From: Armatimonadota bacterium
GTDB taxonomy: Bacteria; Sysuimicrobiota; Sysuimicrobiia; Sysuimicrobiales; Humicultoraceae
DNA: 6,090 bases
Assembly: GCA_016199305.1 (NCBI GenBank)
Contig: JACQGZ010000185.1
Coordinates: forward strand, 1-6,090
Reading direction: 5' to 3'
The notes beneath the pieces were generated by a model. That model made no database searches. It had not been told where the DNA came from and was given only the letters and a program-made list of their open reading frames with translations. Positions 1-5,999 of the stretch are shown piece after piece; positions within the stretch are counted from its first letter, which is position 1; each line of letters opens with the position of its first letter. The position numbers were made by a program, and so were the translations under genes.

Positions 1-1
1 C

Positions 2-1120
2 CTGAGCAGCCCGGCCGTGATTCGGGAGGCGGTGCAGCGGCGGATCGAGCAGGTGGTGGTCAAGGACCCCGGGGCGTCGGTGGCGATGGGGCCGATCGCC
101 ATCGACGAGGCCTTCCTCACCGCCGACCCGCCGGTACTCTCGGTGCCGGTGAGAGTGCGCAGCCCCTATGCGCTTCCCGTGGAGGGCGCCATCCGGGTCA
201 CGGTGCTCCGGGAGAGCGTCGAGGTGGCCGACCCGGCCATGCTCCTGGTAAGCAACCGTCCGGAGGCGGTGCTGGCCGACGGCGTGCTGTTCGAGGAAGT
301 TGTCGACGCCCGCCGGCCCACCCGCCTGCTCTACCATCACCAGAACGGCGCGCCGGACCGCTCCCGGGTTCTGACGATCGCGCTGACGAACCGCAGCGAC
401 CGTCCCGCCGAGCTGCTGCTCATCAGCGGCCTGGCGGGGCCCTCGCCCGACCCGCTCTTCGTGGGGCACGCGGCCACGGCGCGCTTCCTCCAAAACCTGG
501 CCGCCGGCCGGGGCTACATCCTCGAGATCGGCCCCCGGTCGACCTATGCCTTCACGGCGCAGACGATGGCGCCGCTGCAACTGGTCTCGGGGATCCTGCA
601 GTTCCAGCTCCTCCGGGGCGAGGGGTTGGAGGTCCGCATCGCCGCGCGCCTCCCCTGGCTGCTCGACCGGACGGTGGCCATCCCGGTCAACCAGATCGCC
701 TACCCCCATCCCAAGGGCGTCTTCGCCGACCCCACCGTCGAGGTGACGCGCACGGTCGATCTCCTCCAGCCCACCACCCTGGTCGATCTGGGCTGGGCCG
801 CCGCCCTGCGCGATGTGCGCACCGGAGAGCTGCTGGTCGGGGACTATGGGGTGGTCTACCGCCTCACCATCACCGCGGCCAATCCCTTCCCGCACGATCT
901 GCGCGCCGATCTTGTGGCCACCGCGGCGGGCGGGGCGGCCCGGGGGGCCTTTCTGATCGACGGGCGGCTGGTGGAGATGGCCATCTATAAAGGCTTCGAG
1001 GAGCGTGCGCTGACGACGCTCACCGTGCCCGCGGGGCAACGGCTCACCACCCAGATCCTGACAATGCCGACGGCGGGATCCTCCTATCCCGTCCGGCTGA
1101 GCCTGCGCCCCCGTGAGTGA
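2..1120 (+). CDS. Uncharacterised beta-rich protein, 5' end outside window
   Basis: I do not recognise this family. The frame is open from base 2 to a TGA at 1118-1120. The first possible start, a GTG at 17, gives 367 residues, but the frame continues upstream without a stop (LSSPAV precedes it), so the true start probably lies outside the window. The visible part has no signal peptide, membrane segment or catalytic motif. Alternating hydrophobic strands separated by Gly/Pro/Asp turns suggest two Ig-like or beta-sandwich units: one at about residues 40-215 (with YHHQN near 106-110 and LTIALTNRSDRPAEL after it) and one at about 220-367 (YGVVYRLTITAANP near 277-290, then GGAARGAFLIDG, then TMPTAGSSYPVRLSLR at the C-terminus). 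It reaches to within 7 bases of lpxC and shares its composition, so it is probably co-transcribed. A secreted or envelope-surface role is only inferred from fold character and context; an adhesin, an S-layer-associated or a matrix protein are all possible. Confidence 0.72.
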   Translation: MSSPAVIREAVQRRIEQVVVKDPGASVAMGPIAIDEAFLTADPPVLSVPVRVRSPYALPVEGAIRVTVLRESVEVADPAMLLVSNRPEAVLADGVLFEEVVDARRPTRLLYHHQNGAPDRSRVLTIALTNRSDRPAELLLISGLAGPSPDPLFVGHAATARFLQNLAAGRGYILEIGPRSTYAFTAQTMAPLQLVSGILQFQLLRGEGLEVRIAARLPWLLDRTVAIPVNQIAYPHPKGVFADPTVEVTRTVDLLQPTTLVDLGWAAALRDVRTGELLVGDYGVVYRLTITAANPFPHDLRADLVATAAGGAARGAFLIDGRLVEMAIYKGFEERALTTLTVPAGQRLTTQILTMPTAGSSYPVRLSLRPRE

Positions 1121-1122
1121 GG
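1119..1122 (+). promoter_or_regulatory. Ribosome binding site deciding the lpxC start
   Basis: GAGG lies 5 bases before an ATG at 1128. The alternative in-frame GTG at 1113, which would overlap the upstream gene by 8 bases, has only C-rich sequence before it and no purine tract. This favours the ATG at 1128. The site overlaps the stop codon of the upstream gene, so translational coupling is plausible. Confidence 0.5.
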
Positions 1123-1127
1123 TGGCG

Positions 1128-2000
1128 ATGCTGGCCGAGGCGCGGGCGCGCGCGGCCCTCACCCAGCGCACCATCCGCCAGACGGTGACGCTGGACGGGG
1201 TCGGCCTGCACACAGGGGCGCCGGTACAGGTGCGGCTGGAGGCGGCCGCTCCCGGGAGCGGGATCGTCTTTGTCCGTCGCGACCGTCCGGGCACCGCGCC
1301 CATCGCCGCGGTGGTGGACGCAGTGAGCGACACGCGCCGCGGGGTCACGCTGGGCGGCGGGGAGGGAGTGACGGTGGCGACCGTGGAGCACCTGCTCTCC
1401 GCCGCCGCCGGGCTGGGCATCGACAACCTGCGGGTGGATCTTGACGGTCCGGAACTGCCGGCGCTGGATGGCAGCGCCGCCGGCTTCGTGCGCGCGCTGG
1501 AGGAGGCCGGCGCCGTGGAGCAGAAGGTGGCTGCCCGGGTAATCGTCCTGGGCGTGACGGAGGTCGCCGAGGGGCGAGGACGCGCGGGCACGCGGCCGGC
1601 GGAGGAGTTTCGCGTGACCTACACCGTCGACCTGCCGGCCCCGCTGGGGGAGCAGTCGGCCTCGGCCGGCCTGGACGCGTACCATGAGGCGGTTGCCCCG
1701 GCCCGCACCTGGGGGTTCGCCGAGGAGGGGGCGGCGTTGCGCGCCCGGGGGCTGGCCCGCGGCGCCGGCCTCGAGAACGTCCTGGTGATCGGCCCCGGCG
1801 GTTACCTCACCCCGCCCCGGTTTCCCGATGAGCCGGCCCGGCACAAGATCCTCGATGTGATCGGCGATCTCGCCCTCCTGGGGGCGCGCCTGCGGGGGCA
1901 CGTGGAGGTGGCCTACGGCGGCCACGCCCTGCACCTGGCCCTGGCGCGGGAGATCGTCCGCCGCTGGGGGGAGACCCGGCAGGAGATGGGGGAGGGGTGA
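1128..2000 (+). CDS. lpxC: UDP-3-O-acyl-N-acetylglucosamine deacetylase LpxC
   Basis: LpxC is a zinc-dependent cytosolic deacetylase. It removes the acetyl group from UDP-3-O-acyl-GlcNAc, the committed step of lipid A synthesis. The ATG start at 1128 gives 290 residues; a GTG at 1113 would add five. Both halves of the family are present. The N-terminal domain has QRTI at 13-16, GVGLHTG at about 24-30, TVEHLLSA with Glu87 and zinc ligand His88, and ELPALDGSA. The C-terminal domain has APARTWGF (Thr194), [11 protein letters not shown] with His239, Lys240 and Asp243, and GGHAL with His266. These match E. coli Glu78, His79, Thr191, His238, Lys239, Asp242 and His265 in order and spacing, so the enzyme should be active. 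Length is slightly short of the usual ~305. Its EPARHKILD surroundings look closer to Aquifex LpxC than to the proteobacterial form. Trp replaces the Phe of ARTFGF. The TGA stop overlaps the fabZ ATG by one base (TGATG). Confidence 0.97.
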   Translation: MLAEARARAALTQRTIRQTVTLDGVGLHTGAPVQVRLEAAAPGSGIVFVRRDRPGTAPIAAVVDAVSDTRRGVTLGGGEGVTVATVEHLLSAAAGLGIDNLRVDLDGPELPALDGSAAGFVRALEEAGAVEQKVAARVIVLGVTEVAEGRGRAGTRPAEEFRVTYTVDLPAPLGEQSASAGLDAYHEAVAPARTWGFAEEGAALRARGLARGAGLENVLVIGPGGYLTPPRFPDEPARHKILDVIGDLALLGARLRGHVEVAYGGHALHLALAREIVRRWGETRQEMGEG

Positions 2001-2473
2001 TGGGAGACCCCGGGGCGCTTGACGCCGCGCAGATTCTCGCCATCCTCCCGCACCGCTACCCCTTCCTCCTCGTCGACCGGATCATCGAGGTGGGGGAGAG
2101 CCGGATCGTCGGCCAAAAGAACGTGACGATCAACGAACCGTTCTTCGCCGGCCATGTTCCCGGCCAGCCGGTGATGCCGGGCGTCCTGATCGTCGAGGCG
2201 ATGGCCCAGGTGGCGGCCTGCCTGCTCCTGAACCGCCCCCACCTGCGCGGCCGCCTGCCCTACTTTGCCGGGATCGACCGGTGCCGCTTCCGCCGGCCCG
2301 TCACCCCGGGCGACACCCTGCGCATTGAAGTGGAGATCCGGGCGCTGCGCGGGCGGGTGGGCAAGGCCTGGGCGACCGCGCGCGTCGGCGACGAGGCGGC
2401 CGCGGAGGCGGAACTGACCTTCGCCCTCCCCGATGAGGGCGGACCGGATGCGGCGGCAGGTGGAGAGGGATGA
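2000..2473 (+). CDS. fabZ: 3-hydroxyacyl-ACP dehydratase FabZ
   Basis: FabZ dehydrates (3R)-hydroxyacyl-ACP to trans-2-enoyl-ACP in type II fatty acid synthesis. It thereby competes with LpxA and LpxD for hydroxyacyl-ACP, which explains why it sits among the lipid A genes. The 157-residue product has the whole hotdog-fold signature: [13 protein letters not shown] (about 14-27), [12 protein letters not shown] with catalytic His52, [14 protein letters not shown] with catalytic Glu66, then [18 protein letters not shown] (about 88-105). The ATG at 2000 is chosen over the in-frame GTG at 1997 because a strong GGAGGGG at 1991-1997 precedes it and because it forms a TGATG stop-start with lpxC, typical of coupling. 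His52 is followed by Val rather than the usual Phe (GHVPGQP against GHFPGxP). The Gly/Ala-rich C-terminal tail (about 144-157) is not conserved in the family. The stop overlaps the lpxA start as ATGA. Confidence 0.97.
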   Translation: MGDPGALDAAQILAILPHRYPFLLVDRIIEVGESRIVGQKNVTINEPFFAGHVPGQPVMPGVLIVEAMAQVAACLLLNRPHLRGRLPYFAGIDRCRFRRPVTPGDTLRIEVEIRALRGRVGKAWATARVGDEAAAEAELTFALPDEGGPDAAAGGEG

Positions 2474-3333
2474 CAGCGCGGCGGCGGGCCGCCACGGCCG
2501 ACCGCGGTCCGGAGATCCATCCCACGGCCGTGGTCGGCGCGGACGCCCGCCTGGAACCGGGGGTGGTGGTGGGCCCCTATGCCGTCGTCGGCGACAATGT
2601 GGCCGTGGGGGCGGGCACGCGCATCGGCCCTCACGTGGTGATCGAAGACGGTGTCCGCATCGGCCGGAGCAATCTGATCTCGACGGGGGCGATCATCGGC
2701 TGCCTGCCTCAAGACCGCCACTTCCTGGGGGAGCGCAGCCACGTCGTCATCGGCGACCGGAATCTGATCCGCGAGTACGCCTCCATCAGCCGGGCCACGG
2801 GAGCCGGCGAGGCGACGACGATCGGCAATGACAACTTCGTCATGTCCTACGTCCGCATCGACCACAATGTGCGCGTGGGCGACCGGGTGGTGCTGGTGGG
2901 CGGCTCGATGGTGGCCGGCCACGTGGAGGTGGGGGACGACGCGTACGTCGGAGGGATGTCGGGCCTGCATCAGTTCGTGCGCGTCGGGCGGCTGGCCATG
3001 ATCGGAGCCTACACGATGGCGCGTCAGGACTGTCCTCCATTTATGCTGGTGGCCGGGCAGCCGGGGCGCGCCCGGGCCCTCAACCTGGTGGGGCTGCGGC
3101 GCAAAGGCATCCCCCCGGGGGACCGATCGGTGCTGCGGCGCGCGTTTCGCCTCCTCTACCAGTCGCACCTGGGTATGACACGGGCCGTCGTCGCGCTCAC
3201 CGAGGAGTTTGGCGACCATCCCCTGATACGCGAACTGATCGATTTCCTGCAAGCCTCCCGCGGCAGCCGCCGGGGACTGGTGCGATGGTCCGGGCTGACG
3301 GAGCCGGAACCGACGCCGGAACCGGAGCCGTAG
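2470..3333 (+). CDS. lpxA: UDP-N-acetylglucosamine O-acyltransferase LpxA
   Basis: LpxA transfers a 3-hydroxyacyl chain from ACP to the 3-OH of UDP-GlcNAc, the first lipid A step, as a cytosolic trimer of left-handed beta-helices. The 287-residue product shows hexapeptide-repeat periodicity from about residue 15 to 195, then the helical C-terminal domain. Conserved sites align with E. coli without gaps across the key region: PQD (Asp82, E. coli Asp74), IGDRNLIRE, catalytic His132 (E. coli His125) in [13 protein letters not shown] (His167, E. coli His144), RQDCPPF and VAGQ. Gly196 occupies the E. coli Gly173 acyl-length ruler position. The His122 equivalent is Arg129. It starts at ATG 2470, preceded by GGAG at 2462-2465 and overlapping the fabZ stop by 4 bases. 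The family core ends at about Arg272; the remaining 15 residues form an acidic Glu/Pro-rich tail that coincides almost exactly with the overlap with the next gene. Confidence 0.96.
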   Translation: MTARRRAATADRGPEIHPTAVVGADARLEPGVVVGPYAVVGDNVAVGAGTRIGPHVVIEDGVRIGRSNLISTGAIIGCLPQDRHFLGERSHVVIGDRNLIREYASISRATGAGEATTIGNDNFVMSYVRIDHNVRVGDRVVLVGGSMVAGHVEVGDDAYVGGMSGLHQFVRVGRLAMIGAYTMARQDCPPFMLVAGQPGRARALNLVGLRRKGIPPGDRSVLRRAFRLLYQSHLGMTRAVVALTEEFGDHPLIRELIDFLQASRGSRRGLVRWSGLTEPEPTPEPEP

Positions 3334-4145
3334 GCCTGCTCGCCGGGGACGGGCGCCTGCCGGAGCTCCTGGCGCAGGCGGCGCGGCTCGGCGGAAGACC
3401 CGTGATCTGCGTGCAGATGGCGGGTGCCAGCCCGGTCCTGGAGAGCCTCGCGGAGGTCTTTGTGCGCCTGGAGCCCGGAGACTGGGAAGGGCTCTTCCAG
3501 GTGTGGAGAGCGCACGGCGTCCGCGAGGTCCTCTTGGCGGGGCGCTTCGGTCGCGCCGACCTTCCGGCGCGCCTGCAGGGCGGCGGCGAGGCGGCCCGAA
3601 CATTTCTGGCCCGGCAGCCGGACCGCCGGGATCAACGCTTCCTTGAAGCATTCGCCGCCATGCTGGGGGGGATGGGGATGAGGGTGATCGACCAGCGGAC
3701 CTACGCCGGCAACCTCCTCCCGGAGCCCGGCCGCCTGGCCGGTCCCCCGCTGTCCGCCGAAGAGGAGCGGGACGTGGCGCTGGGGATGGGGGTGGCCCGG
3801 ACGCTGGCCGAACAGGATGTCGGCCAGACGCTGATCCTCAAGAGCGGCGTCATCCTGGCCGTCGAGGCCGCGGAGGGGACGGACGCCGCGATCCGCCGCG
3901 GCGGGGAGATGGCCGCCGGCGCGGTCGTGGTGAAGGTGAGCCGCCCGCGGCAGGATCCTCGCTTCGACGTGCCGACCATCGGGCCAGAGACGGTGGAAAC
4001 CATGGCGGCCGTCCGGGCCAGGGCCCTCGCCGTCGAAGCCGGACGCACGATCGTTCTGGACCGCCGGGCTGTGGCCGCGGCGGCGGAGAAGGCCGGGATC
4101 ACCGTCGTCGCCGTCGACGCCCCGCCGCTGCCGGGTGTCCCCTAG
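3285..4145 (+). CDS. lpxI: UDP-2,3-diacylglucosamine pyrophosphatase LpxI
   Basis: LpxI (DUF1009 family) hydrolyses UDP-2,3-diacylglucosamine to lipid X and UMP, replacing the unrelated LpxH of enterobacteria and pseudomonads. It is first described from Caulobacter. The 286-residue protein (Caulobacter enzyme about 280) has the N-terminal [14 protein letters not shown] at 17-30. The C-terminal catalytic domain has DVGQ (178-181), VEAAEGTDAAIRRGG (193-207), PRQDPRFDVPTIG (221-233) and TIVLDR (255-260). Asp228 in RFDVPTIG corresponds to the Caulobacter Asp225 reported as essential. ATG 3285 is the only good start: no ATG, GTG or TTG follows in frame before the conserved core. It lies inside lpxA, giving a 49-base overlap and a 15-residue Gly/Ala/Thr-rich leader absent from the Caulobacter protein. 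GGGGA at 3272-3276 may serve as ribosome site. Position between lpxA and lpxB agrees with its pathway step. Confidence 0.95.
   Translation: MVRADGAGTDAGTGAVGLLAGDGRLPELLAQAARLGGRPVICVQMAGASPVLESLAEVFVRLEPGDWEGLFQVWRAHGVREVLLAGRFGRADLPARLQGGGEAARTFLARQPDRRDQRFLEAFAAMLGGMGMRVIDQRTYAGNLLPEPGRLAGPPLSAEEERDVALGMGVARTLAEQDVGQTLILKSGVILAVEAAEGTDAAIRRGGEMAAGAVVVKVSRPRQDPRFDVPTIGPETVETMAAVRARALAVEAGRTIVLDRRAVAAAAEKAGITVVAVDAPPLPGVP
3303..3330 (+). repeat. 12-bp tandem repeat in the lpxA/lpxI overlap
   Basis: Two copies of a 12-base unit beginning GCCGGAACCG lie head to tail (3303-3314 and 3315-3326), differing only in the last two bases. A third partial copy (GCCG, 3327-3330) runs up to the lpxA TAG stop. 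The array is translated in two frames: EPTPEPEP in lpxA and AGTDAGTGA in lpxI. The period is a multiple of three, so gain or loss of a unit would change both proteins by four residues without shifting either frame. Confidence 0.85.
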
Positions 4146-5349
4146 CCTCTTTCTGGTCGCCGGCGAGGTCTCCGGCGACATCTACGGCGCCGACCTCGCG
4201 GGGTCGCTGCGCCGGCGGCGCCCCGATCTCGACCTGGTGGGGGTCGGAGGGCCGCGGATGGCGGCGGCCGGGGTGCGCCTTCTCTTCGACAGTACGGAGT
4301 GGGGGGTGATCGGGTGGCTGGAGGTGTTGCCGCGGGTGCCCCTCTTCCTGCTCCGCCTTGGGGCCGTGGCCCGCGCGGTCGCGTCGACGCGGCCCGCCGC
4401 CGTGGTGCTGATAGATTTTCCGGGCTTCAACCTGCCGCTGGCCGCCCGTCTGGGCGGGCGGTACCCGGCAGCCTATTTCATGCCGCCGATGGTCTCCACG
4501 CGCCGCGGGGGCCGGGCCCGACGGGTCGCCCGTCTAGGGATGCGGCTGCTGGCGGCCTTCCCGTTTGAGGCGGAGGCCTATCGTGAGGCTGGCGCGGATG
4601 TGGACTTCATCGGCCACCCGGCCCTGGACCGCGTGCGTACGAGCGCGGACCCCCCCACGATCCGCGCCCGGTGGGGGCTGCCGCCGGAGAGCCCAGTGGT
4701 GGCGCTCCTCCCGGGCAGCCGCCGCCAGGAGCTGCGGCGCCACCTGCCGGTGATGATGGAGGCGCTCTCGCTGGTGCAGCAGGATCATCCGGCCCTGCGG
4801 GCGGCCCTGCCGGTGGCGGCGCCGGCGTTCCGGTCCATGGTCGAGCGGGAGATCGCCGCCTCGCCCGTCCCCGTGGCGATGACGGAGGGCGGGGAGCAGG
4901 AGAGCTACGACGCGCTGGCCGCCAGCGATTTCGCCGTCGTGGCCTCGGGGACGGCCACGCTGGAGGCGATGTGCCTGGGCACCCCGATGGTCGTGATCTA
5001 CCGCCTCTCCCGCACGACCTGGTGGATTGCCACCAGAATCGTCGCCGCCGTCTCCACCGCCGCCCTGCCCTCGCTGCTGGCCGGGCGTCCCCTGGTCCCC
5101 GAACTGCTCCAGGATGCGTTCACGGCGCGGGGGCTGGCGGCCACCGTCTCGGAGTGGCTGGGCGATGCCGGACGTCGGGCCGCCCTGCGTCAGGAACTGC
5201 TGGCGCTGCGGTCGCGTCTGGGTGAGGGAGGGGCAATCGATCGCGCGGCAGAGGAGATCCTGCGCCTGGCGCGCTTGTCCGGCCCGGAGGGCTCACGTCC
5301 CATACAACACGGACTGAGCAGGCACCCTGGCGACGGGACGGAAGGCTGA
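4135..5349 (+). CDS. lpxB: Lipid-A-disaccharide synthase LpxB
   Basis: LpxB is a peripheral membrane GT-B glycosyltransferase (GT19). It joins UDP-2,3-diacylglucosamine to lipid X, giving the tetraacyl disaccharide 1-phosphate and UDP. The 404-residue product has LFLVAGEVSGD at 5-15, GVGGPRM (36-42), VIGWLEVLPR (58-67), LIDFPGFN with Asp94 (92-99), FPFE (142-145), FIGHP (158-162), LLPGSR (191-196), SDFAVVASGTATLEAM (264-279), PMVVIYR (284-290) and LLAGRPLVPELLQD (314-327). Two hallmarks deviate. The PxxWAW motif, expected at about 117-123, reads PPMVSTR, so both Trp are missing. The Asn of LPNLLAGR is Ser313. The C-terminus (about 381-404) extends past the family core as an unstructured Gly/Pro-rich tail. 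GTG 4135 overlaps the lpxI stop by 11 bases; it lacks a clear Shine-Dalgarno, so coupling to lpxI is likely. The gene is LpxB by position and motifs; whether activity is normal is less certain. Confidence 0.95.
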   Translation: MSPSLFLVAGEVSGDIYGADLAGSLRRRRPDLDLVGVGGPRMAAAGVRLLFDSTEWGVIGWLEVLPRVPLFLLRLGAVARAVASTRPAAVVLIDFPGFNLPLAARLGGRYPAAYFMPPMVSTRRGGRARRVARLGMRLLAAFPFEAEAYREAGADVDFIGHPALDRVRTSADPPTIRARWGLPPESPVVALLPGSRRQELRRHLPVMMEALSLVQQDHPALRAALPVAAPAFRSMVEREIAASPVPVAMTEGGEQESYDALAASDFAVVASGTATLEAMCLGTPMVVIYRLSRTTWWIATRIVAAVSTAALPSLLAGRPLVPELLQDAFTARGLAATVSEWLGDAGRRAALRQELLALRSRLGEGGAIDRAAEEILRLARLSGPEGSRPIQHGLSRHPGDGTEG

Positions 5350-5364
5350 TGACGGAAGGCTGAT
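5337..5364 (+). repeat. Exact 14-bp tandem duplication at the lpxB/lptC junction
   Basis: GACGGAAGGCTGAT occurs twice with no mismatch and no spacer (5337-5350, 5351-5364). Each copy holds a GGAAGG ribosome-binding tract and a TGA. The first TGA (5347-5349) ends lpxB. The second GGAAGG (5354-5359) sits 6 bases before the lptC ATG at 5366. At the joint between copies an ATG at 5349-5351 overlaps the lpxB stop and opens a four-codon reading frame ending at 5363. Confidence 0.95.
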
Positions 5365-5365
5365 A

Positions 5366-5986
5366 ATGAAGGTGAGGCGCCGCGCGGCAACGGCAGCGGT
5401 CCTGGCGGTCCTGGGCCTGGCGATCCTCTGGTATGTGAGCCGGAGCGGATTCCCGGTGGGCACTGGGGGCCCTCGGCCGACGCACCCCCCGCCCGCCGCT
5501 TCCCCCGCGGCCGCCCCCCCTCCGGCTGCGGCGCCGGGATCACCGGGGAGTCCGTCCCTTCCGCCGATCACGGTGGAGGAGAGCCGGATCCGCGGGGCCG
5601 ACCCGGCCGGGGGGCTACAGTGGGAACTGCGGGCGGCAGCCCTGCAGGTAGACGCCGACCGCGAGGAGGTCCGGCTGGAGGGCGTCGAGGGAACATTCCT
5701 GGAGCGGGGGAAGACGGCGGTCACCTTCACCGCCCCGCGCGCCATCTTCCAGATGAAGACGCGGGACATCATCCTCTCCGGCGGCGTCCGGGCCCGCGCG
5801 TCAGGCGGGCGGGCGGTGGAGGCGCAGCAGGTCCGATGGCTGGCCGCCCGCCGCCTCTTGATCGCCACGGGGCGGGTGCGGTTGACGCAGGAGCGGATGA
5901 TCGTCCGGGCCGACCGGCTGGAGAGCGACATCGCGCTGCGCCGGACCCGCCTCAGAGGGCACATCTCGGTCACGATTCGGGAGTGA
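5366..5986 (+). CDS. lptC: LPS export periplasmic protein LptC, membrane-anchored
   Basis: LptC is the single-span inner-membrane protein that receives LPS from the LptB2FG transporter and hands it to LptA. The 206-residue product starts MKVRRRA (positive, cytoplasmic side), has a hydrophobic helix at about 8-24 (AATAAVLAVLGLAILWY), and then a long Pro/Ala/Gly-rich linker at about 29-67. The beta-rich domain runs from about 68 to the end, with strand pairs typical of the LptC/OstA beta-jellyroll (LQWELRAAALQVDADREEVRL, then TFTAPRAIFQMKTRDIILSGGVRA, then LLIATGRVRLTQERMIVRADRLE). The strands show the usual repeated theme of writing out a variant, then a threshold Gly and a mask-like basic turn. 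The call rests on architecture and on position after lpxB and before a second exported protein, because LptC diverges strongly in sequence. The start has a good GGAAGG ribosome site 6 bases upstream, within the 14-bp duplication. The linker is longer than in E. coli LptC (191 residues in total). Confidence 0.85.
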   Translation: MKVRRRAATAAVLAVLGLAILWYVSRSGFPVGTGGPRPTHPPPAASPAAAPPPAAAPGSPGSPSLPPITVEESRIRGADPAGGLQWELRAAALQVDADREEVRLEGVEGTFLERGKTAVTFTAPRAIFQMKTRDIILSGGVRARASGGRAVEAQQVRWLAARRLLIATGRVRLTQERMIVRADRLESDIALRRTRLRGHISVTIRE

Positions 5987-5999
5987 CGGAGGGACCACA

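Noticed and set aside
1044..1934. Minus-strand open frame opposite lpxC
   Set aside because: It mirrors a clear lpxC with all active-site residues, and its translation has no recognisable domain.
3112..3121. CCCCCGGGGG perfect palindrome within lpxA
   Set aside because: It is short, lies within coding sequence (Ile-Pro-Pro-Gly) and is expected by chance in very GC-rich DNA; no terminator U-tract follows.
2260..3651. Long minus-strand open frame of 463 codons opposite fabZ, lpxA and lpxI
   Set aside because: It lies antisense to three well-identified genes. Its translation is Arg/Pro/His-rich low-complexity sequence, typical of the complementary frame in GC-rich coding DNA.
3665..3671. Run of seven G in lpxI as a phase-variable tract
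   Set aside because: It is too short for convincing slippage, lies within an essential-type gene and is ordinary at this base composition.
3156..4181. Minus-strand open frame opposite lpxI
   Set aside because: It is a shadow of lpxI and the end of lpxA; its composition is that of a GC-rich antisense frame.
4483..4518. A compensated frameshift as the cause of the missing LpxB WAW motif
   Set aside because: The neighbouring frames do not restore a WAW-like sequence, and the conserved RARRVARL follows at exactly the expected spacing, so substitution is the simpler reading.
4671..5225. Second plus-strand frame inside lpxB
   Set aside because: It is Gly/Ala-rich, lacks a plausible ribosome site and runs through conserved lpxB motifs.
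1128..5349. lpxD or lpxH within the block
   Set aside because: All five frames here are assigned. The hexapeptide-repeat protein aligns to LpxA, not LpxD, and the LpxH step is filled by LpxI.
5293..5973. Minus-strand open frame opposite lptC
   Set aside because: lptC on the plus strand has a ribosome site, a membrane helix and a family-like domain; the reverse frame has none of these.
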